Source: Cloeon dipterum
Taxonomy: Eukaryota > Arthropoda > Insecta > Ephemeroptera > Baetidae
Length of the DNA stretch: 64,000 nucleotides
Assembly: GCF_949628265.1 (NCBI RefSeq)
Contig: NC_088788.1
Coordinates: 30,986,335-31,050,334 of the forward strand
Reading direction: 5' to 3'
The notes under the pieces are model-generated. The model saw only the letters and a list, made by a program, of their open reading frames with translations, was not told the DNA's origin and did no database searches. The position numbers and the translations under genes were made by a program. Of this stretch, positions 47,824 through 60,731 are shown one piece after another (within the stretch, counting starts at the first letter, position 1; each line of letters begins with the position of its first letter).

Positions 47824-50800
47824 CGCTTTCTGGGCGAAGTGTCTTTGTGAGCAGCCCGCAATTTGTGAGTTTGTCGTGAGGCCGCGGGAGGAGAGCGTTC
47901 CCAATAAAAATTCACGAGCTACGACGCGGACATGATATGTTTTTTGATATGGAAATGCTCCGGTTGGCGGGCGTGAAAATGATCGTGGGGTCGCAAGCAT
48001 AAGGCAATAAGGGTTTCCTAGGGCACGAACCGAATCTCCGTGGGTAGCTCGTGGCGTTTTTAGAAAATCCCCTCTCTAAAATGTCTGATTTTTCAACTTG
48101 GCTGGCATAAGAATCAGGGGCGTTTGACTTTAAAACCAAGATATAACTTATCTGATTAAAGGGGATCCAGCTAAATTATGAATTGTTAACTTTATCTTGC
48201 AATATTACACATCTTATGAGAAATATGAAAAAGAAAAATCCCAGGTTTTGTTATACATTCGCGTAATAAAATTAAGTGTGCGCTTCTCAACTATCAAGCT
48301 CTGACAATTCTTATCATCACTTTATTTCTAAAAAAAAATACTCTCACAATTCATACAATGCTAACGAGAAGTTTTGAAATAAAAAACGACAACTCAATTG
48401 ATAACATCTTTAGTCCAATTGTTCCAAAGGTTTTCAGATCGTGTAGATGAATTTTCCTAATTTTCCATAAATATTTAGATTCAACGGACCACTTGTTAAG
48501 CCAACCAGGCCGTTCTTTGTTGTCCAGCATATTCTCCTAAATTGAAAAGGAATGAAGGGACAAACTCCACATTTTCAAAGGAAACAATACAAAATACAGG
48601 GCATATTCTGAGCAGCAATCTGCTCTAAAAAGCGGGTCCCACGTGAAAATTTATTTTACATTATTTGCTTTTTCCTGAAAACAAAAATGCTTTTGAAACA
48701 GTATTACCACTTTAAATTCACTCAATTGGTGCTTTCAGTAATGCACTTGTCATTGCGTGTTTTTAAAAGAGATATTGTTTAAAAAAGCAATTCAGAATTT
48801 TATTTCAATTTTTAACTCTTTAACAGACTTTCCTTAAATGGAGTCTTATATAAAATGTTTCAAGGGCAAAAATATTTTTGTCTGATTAGACTGTATCTAA
48901 CTGTGCAGTTGATTATAGCTGATCTGATTTACCTTGAAAATTTTGTCATGGGAGGACGTGGAATTTGGCTTTTACTGCAGTGTAATAAAATGACTCAGCA
49001 GGGAGTAGCAATATGCAAACCTTTTTGTCGTTAAACTAGAGGGAGTTATTTCCCAGGTAAACAACGCATAGCAGATTTTTTATTCCCTTTATGATCTTCA
49101 CTAGAGATGTTTGAAGCAGCGGGATGGAAGAAAAATGTATTGAATTTATGTGTATTAAGATTTCTCACAGCTTGTTCTATAGCCCGGCTGACATTATCAT
49201 CTTATTGATCTGACAATTGTATCCATTCGTGCAAGGAGCAGGGAGGCGCAGCTATATACGAGCTCATTTTGTTCTCCGCTTAGGCAATCGCTAGCAATTT
49301 GCGCCGGAGACGAAGAGCACCCACCGTCTGAATTCTTCGTGCGCAGAGTATAGCTGCCAAAGCTGATATTGTAATAGAACGTGCTGAAAGGTATTCGCGA
49401 GCGTGGGCGAGAAATGGGCAATATCGCCAGCGTTTTCGAGTTTGATTTCGACGAGTATGCAGAGAATTCCCCGACGTGTTGCGTTTGGTATCGGAGGGTT
49501 GTGGCGGCGAAAATGAATAATGCTGCCGGCATCGGGGTGTTTTTAAATGAAACTTTCTCTGGCCCGTGCGTCGCTTTTTATTGATTTCGCATATTATACC
49601 CCTTTGTGCCGGCAAAACAAAAGCCTTCTGCGGGAAGCTGCTGCTGGGCTTATTTGCCAAATAATCCCTTTTAGGTTTCTCCGCGCTCACTCACGACTCT
49701 TTATATGCGGGGGATGTGCGTTCCTGAAAGAGAAAAATGCCGACCGCAATCCGCAGCTTCCGCGGACTCGTGGCGTAGAGGTTGTGCAAAGAATTTTGCA
49801 AGAATTTTGGCATGCAGCCTCACCGTCCGCACCACCAAAACTAAGCCAAGTTGAAACTCGAGCCGGCACCAAAGAATATCATAAATTTGGTCATTATGAT
49901 GAATTATGGGAGGATTTTTATGTGCTTTGCAGGAACGAGAGCATCATTAAATGGTTTCAAATTGGCTCCATATAATTTCTGATGACGCACGCTTTCATTT
50001 CGTGATCACCGCTCTCGTCATATATATTCGTGACATTTAATTTAATTTATTTCAATTTTCCCGTGCTCTCTCCCAGCCTGAAAGCGGTCGGTGAACGTCG
50101 ATTTGAAACGTGCCAGCAAGTCTGTGTATATGGAGCCTCACAAAGCTGAGAACAGATCTTAATTAAGTGTGAAAAATCGCGTTTGTCATGCGCTAAGCAA
50201 CGAATTGTAATAAATTACCACTCTCATTAAAAGACCTGATATTTATTCCACCTACCAGGCGCTCGAACGAGTGTTTTATGCCGCAACACATGATGCGGTG
50301 TATTTGCTCTCGATGGCATTATATGCTAATTGGAGCATTCGGATCGATTCAAATTACTATGCATCTATATGGAAAGCAACATTTTACTAAGGATATACAT
50401 AAATTATGCTTAACAATTTATCATATTGCGTTCTCAATAATTCCCTGTTTTATCTGCAGATATTTCATTTCCCTCTCTTCATTACCAATTTGTTGGGGCT
50501 GAGTTGCCGTTCAGACCGAACATAAATAATAAATAAAATTTGAAACAACATTACCGTTCGGCAGAGAGGAAAACACAGAACTGAAATTGTTTGTTGATGC
50601 CTCGGTAGGAATCCCTTTTGGGCCGTTTCTAAAATATTTCCATCCTGCGAGCATGTTGCTCGCACATTATTTTACAAGCAGCAAACAAAGTGTGCGGCCG
50701 CAGCTCTAGCGGGTGCTGGCGCAATAGCGCACAGAGTCTATAATAAAAAGCACGCCTGCCGCCTCATTTGCCTCGCAACAAAATCTAATTTAGTCTGACG

Positions 50801-51260
50801 AGAGAGGCTCCCCATTTAAACTTGTGACCTCCACCCACACGCTCACTCACTCGGCGCGAGACAAATAAAACGAGACCGAGATGCCGAGGCACGATTTATT
50901 TCTTCCCCTTTCGCAGCGCCCGAGATAACCGCACACACTGCATACACACTCACTCAAATGCAATTTAACAATAATCTGATCATGCTCTGCTGCCTCTTTT
51001 AATTTTCTCGTTCCCGTGGCGTTTGTGGCGCTAATTTCCTGATCGTTATCTCGCCCGAGATATACTGTTCTAAGCGCGACTCGAAATTTTATGACCTTTC
51101 CGGGCCTAATTTCCATCGCCCATGCTGAGTGTCAGCGACCTTTACGAACAATTGTGCACAAAAGTGTTGCATCAACGTTTACAAGGGGAAAATGCCGCAG
51201 CAGCTGCTGCTGCCGTTGTAATTTTGATGCTGACTACAGGACTGGAGCCCTATCCAATTT

Positions 51261-51280
51261 ATCTCTCTCTCTCGCTCTCG
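51261..51280 (+). repeat. (CT)n microsatellite
   Basis: Interrupted CT run of about 20 bp. Confidence 0.75.
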
Positions 51281-53500
51281 CCCGCCACTGTTTGCACACA
51301 CAGCACAGCAGCAATCTCAATTTTTCTTTTTCGCTCTGTTCCGCTCATAATACTGCTACGAATGCGTAACTATTTGCGTTAGGTGCGAATAACGCACACA
51401 TATATTGCGACGCCGATTGTGCCAAAGATTGTTTGGCTTGTCAAAATATTTGGAAAGGAATATCATCCAGCGAGAGATTATACCATGAATTAATCGTTTC
51501 CGCTATATTTTTCTAGCTATATATTTGCTCATTCTTGAATTATTTTTAAATTATGTCTATTTTATGTTTTGACTTGTGCAGGATTAAACAATATTTTAAG
51601 ACAAAAGAAATACACACTGATATTTTCTTTAAATTTAAGAAAAACTGAATGACTACACTCTGTATGGAAAATTCTTCTTAAATTTACAAACAAGTATAAT
51701 TACTTAAAAAGCTTCAATTAAAATTAAGAAATGAAGGAAAATATGAAAATTAATTTAAATTGGGCCAGTATAAAAATATATTATTGTCAAGCTTTATTAG
51801 CTACTAAAAGTTATGAGCGGATATAAAAAATATAATAAATGGTACGAAGCAGGTGTTCAAGCGTTTCATGACCTTAAGTTAAGTAAAGTTGCGTTGATCC
51901 AATGAATCATTCTTTGAAAGTGTTAAAAGATCATGGTTGAGAAAATTTGCTAATTGACATTCCGGATTTTATGATACTTTTCATTAAGTTATCCAAAGCG
52001 TTTACTACTGGCAACATCAATGATTCTAATGAAAATTATGTCGTGTTAATTGATGAGCAGATTGGATTAACGCACGGTTTAACAGTGACGCAATGAAGGG
52101 AGTAGCTCTTCTCTACTTAAGTGGCAGCAATCAAAATTAATTACAGACTCACTTAAAGTCATCGTGTTCCACTGTTTGCGTAATGGTTGCCCAACCCGCG
52201 GCTGTGCATATATGTACCTTATGTGTGTGTTTTGTATATTACGTCTGCTGGCGGCGAGCCGACCAGTGTATAGTGTGCCACGAAAGGCGAAGCGATCCAG
52301 CTCCTTAAAAGGAAACTGCGAAGCTGGTGTTCAATAAGTATGCAAAGGATCACGGCTCGCTGCCGAACCAAAAATAATAGCCTTTTCCTTTTCGGGATTT
52401 TTTTACTCAGTATCGAACAAAGAGATTGAATCATAAGCGCAAACTCACAGGTGTTACAATCATATTCGCGGTGCACAGCAACAACTGCCGAAATTTTGTA
52501 GAGGGGAAAGAACGTTTTAATTGCACAATGGTTCGTGTAATCCAGCAGATGGAGTGTGTCTAATATTCTTTTGGAGGATGAAATTATTTTTAATCCCTCT
52601 GGCCTCTGCGCACCTGCCTGCCGTCGCGGAGAAGTGCCCTCGGCTGCTTTTATTCGTTTACGACCAATATCCGATGAAAAGGGCTCGCAAAGATACTTGT
52701 ACCCATTCAGAACAGTCAGCGTAGAGAGTAAAAGTGAGCAATGAGAGAGATCTCGAAACAAAACGCACGCCAAACAAAATCCAGGCGAGAGGAGAGGGAA
52801 CCAGTTTTGTGCCTGAGAGTGTGCATGTAGCTCGCAAACACGTCTCATCGTCGTCATCAGCATCATCAGCGGATTGTTGTCTCATGTAGCCATAGAACTG
52901 ACACGCAGAAGAGTTATGGTCATTTTTGGGAACTTGCCCCTCGAAAGGCAGTACATCGTCAGCGCTGACCGCACAGAACTCACAGTATAGAGGCATTTGA
53001 GCTTTAATAATTTGCCGTCTTTTAAAGGAAATTTCCTCAGGACCACCAACAAGGATTGTTTTAGAAGTTAGATGCGTCCCTCCCAAATGAAAAGCGCATT
53101 GTTTTCCTGTAAATCTGTGTGCATGAAAATTAATATTTATGAAAAAATCAAGTTATTTCAAATAATATCCCCTATCAAGATTATCGGTGGATTTCGAAAA
53201 TGACAAAGAAGCAAAACAACACGCCTTTATATATTATCTGATCACCCGTTAAGAATAAAAATCAACATAACAGAAAAATTATTCCCCCACGCAATATTTC
53301 TACTTTCAAACTACCTGAGCCTTTATTTAAAAGCTCAAATTACACTATTTTTTACTTTCCAAACTCGCATTGGACGTGCACCTTGCCTCCTCTATAAACT
53401 TTAGACCTTCGCAGAGAAATGGCTTGTTGCACATGCAGTAGTTGTTGTGTAGATGTAGACGGCGAATAATACAGCGCAAACAAACGAAGCAGCGACGAGA

Positions 53501-53911
53501 CGCACATTGTTATTATATAAAAATTCTGGGAGGAAGAACACTCGTATAAAGCATGATATGAAAAAATTCAGCCGTGCAGCGCAGCCTGTGAGATAGGGAG
53601 AGAGTAGTAGGAGGCTGGCTCTTTTATCCGCCTCTCCCCTCGCGCGGACGGGACGCTCTCAGTACCAAACTCACCTTCGCCAGGTGTTGTGTGCCGCTGG
53701 TCGCGCGAGTGTGGTTCTCGTCCGCTGGCTGCTGCTGCTGCTATATTACAATTGTGGCCCGACCCGCGTGCAGGTGGCTGTGAGAGTGAGCGTGTGTGCC
53801 GCGAGTTTGCCAGCCGAGTGTAACGCTCGACTCGCTTGCTCTCCTGGAGCAGCGCAGCATCTGTGATTTCCGATCCGCTCGCTTCCATGGAAAATCACCA
53901 GCCTGCCCAGC
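53501..53911 (+). other. Probable promoter and 5'UTR of an unidentified gene
   Basis: A TATA-like TATATAAAA lies near 53514. The GC-rich leader downstream contains CTG repeats near 53730 and a weak initiator-like TCAGTA near 53657. A short uORF (ATG at 53887, 12 codons, stop at 53923-53925) overlaps the presumed start codon at 53912. No splice acceptor is needed to explain the segment, so it may be an independent first exon. Confidence 0.35.
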
Positions 53912-53972
53912 ATGGATTTGATTGACCGGCAAGCAATCGACGCCCACAATCAGACCGGACACCTCTCGAGCA
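53912..53972 (+). CDS. First coding exon of an unidentified gene (partial)
   Basis: ATG in a reasonable context (CAGCATGG) opens 20 complete codons (MDLIDRQAIDAHNQTGHLSS) and runs into a strong donor (GTGAGT) at 53973 in phase 1. The surrounding GC-rich leader supports a genuine 5' end. I do not recognise the peptide. No following exon could be found in the remaining 10 kb, so the gene body must lie beyond the window if this is real. It may share a gene with the exon ending at 33609 as an alternative promoter, but nothing in the window proves it. Confidence 0.35.
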
Positions 53973-55910
53973 GTGAGTATTCACGTGCGAAATACAATAT
54001 TGCTAGGTGTGCCACAGTTTCGAGAGGCAGGAAATTCGCTCAGCAGGAAAATTGTTGATGGTGTGCTACGAGGAAAATTTTGTTTTTTAGCCAAGAGCGT
54101 GAGAATAAGCCTCTGTTGCTGTTGGAATAAGAAAACTTGCTTGCGAAGGAATTCTGTGAGCACACAAATATTTTGCTAATAGGGTTTGGTTGACCTTCGC
54201 TAAGGCTATGATCACTATCACGTGATGAAAAAATTCTTACCATTCTTAAAAGACGCTCGCTCCGATTTTTTATGTTGCCTAAATCCAATCTTAATGATTT
54301 TTTCTCAAAACTTTAGATTTGCACTAACACGCAGATGTCCAAAAACTTGAATAGCACGTTTAGCTTTAGTTAAAACTGACTTTAAAAGGCACGACATTTT
54401 AAATTGACATTTTTATCTTCCTGATTATTTTGTCAATACGATTTTCAATCCTGCTTTTCCTGTGACAATTTTAGTGCAAAGCAAAATCGGAAACTTTGTT
54501 GTGTGGCAATATTTGTCTTGAATAAATGAAATGGAAATTGGTGTCTCTCCGTTTTACTTTATAGCATTCTCCATCTGGAGTTGTTTTGGCCAATTATTCC
54601 ACAACATGTCCTAAAGAAACACGACACTTCTCGCGTCCATCCATTTCGTCTGCGTAACACATAAATTATTACGTGGGTTTTGTAACAAGATTTTCAGGTT
54701 TGCCCTGACTTCATCTGCATTGCATGTATAATTATTTCCAGCTGATAGCCAGAGCGCATTTTGTGCGTAGATACGACACGCAGCAAATTTCTGACTGCAT
54801 GCTGGAAAGTTGCTTGTTTACACTCTCGCGTGGGAATTCTTTTCTTATCTCAACATTAGTTCGGCGCACTATGCATGTTTTAGAGCAGTAAAACGAAGGC
54901 AATCCTCCAGGATCGGTAGAGAGACTGTTCGCCACTGTCGTGTCAGATATTAGCCTGCAAAAAGATGAAAGACAGTGCACGCGCGCATACGCATAACACA
55001 CTGCGCTGCACAAGGAAGCAACGGTGCGAGAGAGAAATTTGACTGATAACGGGGGAGGTGAAATTGGAGATGTTATCTACGGAAATTTGCATTTCACGTA
55101 TATGTGAGTTGGAGAAAATTACGAAAATTACACACGACAGGGGCTCAAGTGCACGTAACAGGCGGTGCGGGTCGCTGTAATTCGAGCTGCAACACCTTTT
55201 GGCCCGATTTTGAATATTTTAAAGGTAGGCCGAAATTACAGAGCTGCTGCATCACGAATCCGACGACGGAAAGAGGAAATGGGCGCTTGCTTTTGGAATG
55301 GTTCTGTGCCTAAAAGCTTTTTTTTACGCGCTGCGTGCGAATGGCACACGCACGAAAGCAATTCGCTTTATCGCAAAAAGTTTGCATAAAGTATACAAAA
55401 GATTGTTATCACTCGAGACCCTCCCAAAGCATTTGTATGCACAATAAAAGCGGATCAAAAGAAACTCCTCAAAGTTGTTATTTGAATAAAAAAACCTCAG
55501 AAATTCCAAGATGTCTTGTTATGAGTTGTCGCAATAACCAAAAATTATTACGACTTAACATTTCCTAGGCTATGCCTTTATTGAATATGCCTTTATAAAG
55601 TTTGAGCTTGACTCAAATGGTAAACATTGAGCTCCTTATATAGCTCCTGAATTCTAACACGAAAATATTAATTCATTTTCCTAATATATCATGAACAAGT
55701 ATCAGAGAAGTTATAACGCGCCACTGGAGGCAACTCCGTGCAATAGTACACTGCATATACTTATAAATACTGAAAGTGAGAGTTGAATTTTATACTCTCC
55801 GCATCGCTCCTTCAGCGATTTTGTGTTTGCGTACCTTTGGCTTTGAGTGCGGTTTTGTGTGAGCGACTGCTGACAGAAATCAACACCGAAAAAGGTGCTG
55901 TGCTGCGGTG

Positions 55911-55912
<2 letters not shown>

Positions 55913-55950
<38 letters not shown>
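55913..55950 (+). repeat. (GA)19 microsatellite
   Basis: Uninterrupted run of about 38 bp of GA, the longest simple repeat in the window. It is a potential binding site for a GAGA-factor-type protein if the species has one. Confidence 0.9.
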
Positions 55951-55953
<3 letters not shown>

Positions 55954-58029
55954 CGGGTAAATATTGAATTTTACGCGGACGACGTGCACCCTTGTCCGCC
56001 TCTGCGACGTGATATTGCATCAGCCCCGAGTGCTTGCTGCTGCTGCTGACAAAGACTTTCTCGAGACCGACTAACAGGGTATAAAATTTCAGTACCTGTG
56101 CGAGCCATTCTTGCGGTTTTGGAAAACACAGTTTGCTTTTGCTTGCTGGCATACTTCGGCGGTTATTGCACACACGCGGTTGCAGCAGTACATGGTTGCT
56201 TTTGTTTCAAAAATTACCATAAAAGGCCACTTTGGATGTAGAGCACTTCAATCCGAGACGAGAGCCCGTGAAAAAACTCGCTCGGGTGTGCGCACCTTAA
56301 AATTAGACTAATCAAATTCATCAGCCGTGCTTTTCATCAAATTTTTATCTTGATAAAGATAAACAACTCGTGTTTTGCAAATAGTATCAAGTTTTCTGCC
56401 CTTGTTTTCATTTTGGCAGCAAAGTTAACCAAAACTTTTAAGAGGCCAAGCACACAATATGCAGATTCTTTTTTCACAGCAAGTCACGGAATTAATTAAC
56501 TATGGAAAGCGATGAGTGGGCGTTAGCATATGCAAATTGATTTTTCGTCCGCGAAATTCTCGTTCCTCTCATTCAGAATCAGGCGCTCACACATAAAAGA
56601 CCCATCTCTCGATCTCCTTTTAATATCTGAAATTGGATTTTGCGAGCTGGCTTTGGTGTGTTTTGTTACCGAAACCGCTGCGCTCGCAAAGGTTTTTTCC
56701 ATAGCCCTGCTGCTTGGCTGGTCCCGATCTGCGAAATTGCACTGGTAAAGAGGAGCACGTTTACTCGGCGGTTGTGCAATAAATTCGCGTGTATATCGAT
56801 CAGAATGTTCTTTGTACTCAGCATGCAGTAAACGACTCGATATTTTTATTAAACCACTGACGGCTCGCGCGCCTGCCTAGAACAAATATAATTCCATTCT
56901 TTCAGCGAGTGAGTTGTCGATGGATTTATCGGTGAGTGGTTTCAATTTCCTGATTAGGCCAAGTTGTGAATTCGTAAGCTGTAGGACTCGTTGTGCACGC
57001 TATGAAATTAAAATCAGTATCGTTACCGGTATCCACGAGAACGAATTTTTGTAATTTAATAAAATTCAACTTTCCATAGCATCCATAGCATAAAAAAATA
57101 ATTTAAATAAAAAAATGTCTGGAATTAAAAAATCTTGTAATTAGGGCATGGAATTTTAGACGGATTTTTACAACGAAATAGATTAGACAATATTTAGATA
57201 AAACAAAGAAGAAATAAAACACATAAAATAGCCATTCAGTTTTTCTTAGATTTAATATTTAGATGGTTTTGGGTGTCTTTTTCGGTTCAGAAGAGAAAAT
57301 TTAGACGGTCTTTGGTTTCCGAACAATCTCCCTGCAAATTTAATATATCATTATCAATAAGGCATCGCATAATTATTTGTTATTCAAGAAAAATTGTATA
57401 TCTTGCAATCTTAGGAATCTTCATTCGGTCGTTTGTTTTTTATAATGAAGGTTTATCCAACCCGATTGGTTGCAATTGTCCACTCAAAAAAGTTTCAATT
57501 TGCTTTTTTCCATGCAACATAATATCGGATGTTGCTTTGCGGCTTTGTAATTATTAATTTTTCAATTAAAGAGCAACCGTCTGAACTCACAATTATAATC
57601 CAAATTACATTTTACATAAATGACAACACTTCCGTTTCGCATGCAAATTGCCAACGTTCCCTGCAGACAAAAACCATTTAATGTTGTTTAAGACCACAAG
57701 AGACGCGCAGCACACATGCTAGGCGTGCTGCTCCAGTCGACGAAATGCAAAGACAGGAAGAGGAATAATCCCGGTCGGCAGGAGCACGCAATTTGCGAAA
57801 TGCACGATGAATTATGAGCGAAGCCGGTGGGTCTGCGGCGTTTTCCGCGAAAGGCGCCGCCATATGGGGCGAATACACAATTTCCCAGGATGTCACGCGA
57901 ATAATGGAGAAGAATGGCTGCTGCTGCTGCCGAGTCTCTTTACACGTGCGTATCTCGTCTGCCTCGTTACCGAGTGCGGGACGCGGCGCTTTGATGCTCG
58001 TGAACGCAGATGACACACTGGCTCGCTCG

Positions 58030-58044
58030 TCTCTCTCTCTCTCT
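58030..58044 (+). repeat. (CT)n microsatellite
   Basis: Short CT run within a CpG-rich block. Confidence 0.7.
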
Positions 58045-60719
58045 TGCTAATTAATAATGCAAGGCACACGCCACGCTCAAATCCACCGCCGACCACGCTT
58101 GGTAATCGCGATAAACAAACTTCAAAACAAGCTGCCCTGATTAACACTCTTGGCCAGCAATAATAACACAGCAGCCCTGCTGCCTCCATAATAAGTTCGT
58201 GTTTGTTTGTGTTGGCGGCTCACAATAATGCAGTTAGCAGTGAGCCGCCGCTTTTGAAGTTATACGTTGGGGAGTATTGTCCGCGTGTGTTTACAACGCT
58301 GTTCGCTCGATTTAGCGCCGCTGTGATTGCTCGTTTTTCTATATTACACGTATCGAGCTAATTTCCCAGCCAACCATCGAAAGTGTCAAAATTGCCTGTA
58401 AAATATCACGATCGCATTTGCCATTATTATGGAGTATTATTATTGATTTCAGGCAAAAATATTGCTTCAAAAGGGGATTCAAATTCAGCAGATGAACACT
58501 GTTTCCAATCTGACATTTTTTTAATTGACCTTGTGGATCACGATGAATTCAGCATAATCTGCAATTTTTATGTGTTGAAAGAACTGTTAAAGAGTTGGCC
58601 GCTTTCCAAATGATGGAAGAGTTTGTGGCCAATTTTGAATCGTTGAGTACTTCCTAGAATATGAGAGGCTGCTCAATCCAAGAATTTGATTAAATATTCC
58701 TATTTGATTTAAATTTTAAATACTTCATAAGTTAAAATTGATAGAAAAGAAGTTCTATCGGAAAAACACAAAATGTTTTACTCTGATTATGGTTTACTTT
58801 AGGAAGTATTTTAAACTACATATTTTACTGCCGGTTTATACCCTTCAACCTATATGTATAATGATGCATTGCTTAAACATTTATGGTTAGAATTATTTTA
58901 TTGAAAATTTCTTGATGTAGAATTGCAATCACCCTCAATAATCATATATTTAATTTCATGAAATTAATTTTTTATCCGTTAGAGTCTCTTTTTGTCAGTC
59001 AGTTTAGGAGTTAAGTTTCCATGTGTAAAAAAGAAGGCCGTATTTGGTATGGTGATCATAACGAACAAGTTGTGTAAGCAGAAAAGTATTCAATTTTCAG
59101 GGCTGATTCATAAAAATGTTGGCCGTGATCGGAATAAAATATCTCCCCAGAGCTGACTTTGGCCCCTGGCTCGCCGGCGGTCGTTTGCAGCCACTTAAGC
59201 GGAATATGCTCGCAATTTTCACTCCGCACATTAAATTTATACTGTGAGCACGGAGCGGCGAGCGCTTTGAATCCGCTTCTGTCGCCAATAGAGACGATGC
59301 ATTCATTCATACCCGTGTCCGCTGCAGAGCGAAGCAATCGAACGCTCGATAACCGTGTGCTGAGTGCACAGCTTATCGCAAGTGCAAATGACTCGTTCTT
59401 TTCGCGCAGCAAAATCAGCTCTGCCTGACTGAGACATAAAGTTTGCGCATGAAGAGCATTTCTCGCTGCCGACGCGTGAATTATACGACTGGCGAGCAGT
59501 AAAAAAGCAGAGGCGCCGGCCGTAAATTCATATTATTAACGAAATGAGTCGAGTCGCGCGGAAACAAGTTTTCTTTTCGTGCAGCGCGAAGCAGAAAAAG
59601 GAAACGAATCGGAGGAAGCGCGGGCCGGGCCGGGCGATAAGACGGAAAACTATTACACTCGGCCCTCGCCGCGTTTGCTGCAATAATGAGCAGACGAGGG
59701 GGGTGATTATTCCAGAGGCTAAGCATGGGGACCGGAATGGCCACCAAGGGACTCGAAAGTAGCGAGTACAGTCGGACGAAACAAAAACACAATGGCCAGT
59801 TTTCGAGGGGGGCATGGCTGAAGCTGTTTCGGCTTTCGACAAGTCGCATAATATATTTCGAGAAGTAAAGTGAGTGAATAGCAGGGGGTTTAAGCCAGCG
59901 TCTCACGGCAGTCATTATCAAAACATCAAATCCGCGGAACGCCCGATCCCTGTTGTGGCAATTAGTCGAGCGTCGGATTCCGCTGCCTTATTTTGCCAGT
60001 TGGGAATTTGCACACGTCAACACTCCCCCGGCAAACGCACGTGAGAGTTTTGAGAGGGGAAGTCGTTTTATCAAGCTTGTAAATAGACACGCAGATTTGA
60101 ACTCGCTTAAAATTTGAGTGCTTATATAACAGTGAGAATTCTAATAGGGTGCGAAATGATGCGCAAGTCTATTTAGTAAAATTCAAAACAATTTGTGTGG
60201 TGCATAACTTCGCAAAAATACACTAGGGAATTTTTGGAACGCGACACTGTTGCTCCCAGTTCGATTTAATTGCTGTTCTCTGCCAAACGAATTAATTTCC
60301 TCCCCTTGATACTCAAGGCTCCTTATAAAAAAAGTAAAAACTCGTGGTTTTGTTGTGCTATAAATAAAACAAAGCGGTGCTGTCAGAGGCGTGTGTGTTT
60401 TTTCAAAACCAGACAGAGAGACTATTATTTGCCGCCATTCATCTTCATCACGATGAATCGCGTTGAAAGCACCATTGGCAAAGGCCACCGACACTCATTA
60501 CGCACTCGAGGTGCAAACAAAGTTGCCAATAAACGCGGCGTCCGCCCAAAAAGTGCTCTCGGTGCCTTTTGTCTTGCAGCGTTTGAAATTCTGCCCTTTA
60601 AAAGAGCGATTTTGAATCCTTTTACGCTCGCCCACGTGCGAACTGGAGCGCCTGCATCCACAGCACACGTTTTATCACGAAAGCTGGCTGGTTGGCTGCG
60701 GCTCTTTTAGGGCTATTCA

Positions 60720-60731
60720 GCTCTCTCTCTC
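60720..60731 (+). repeat. (CT)n microsatellite
   Basis: Short CT run within a GC-rich block. Confidence 0.6.

Larger units (their letters stand above)
33610..53500. other. Twenty-kilobase non-coding region, probably intronic or regulatory
   Basis: No exon with recognisable protein similarity or convincing splice-linked frames is visible on either strand. The DNA alternates between CpG-rich blocks and AT-rich troughs (for example 35.4-36.1, 37.5-38.0, 41.4-42.3, 44.9-45.5, 48.1-49.2 and 51.4-52.1 kb). It holds perfect octamer sites at 34441, 43008, 46237 and 46854, GA/CT tracts, and dispersed repeat copy B. It is plausibly the first intron and enhancer territory of the gene starting at 33.6 and/or 53.9 kb. 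Confidence 0.5.

Noticed and set aside
56906..56931. 26-nt microexon candidate containing ATG-GAT-TTA-TCG between an acceptor and a GTGAGT donor
   Set aside because: It ends in phase 0 whereas the first coding exon at 53.9 kb ends in phase 1, so the two cannot be simple alternatives. Such short acceptor-donor pairs are common by chance.
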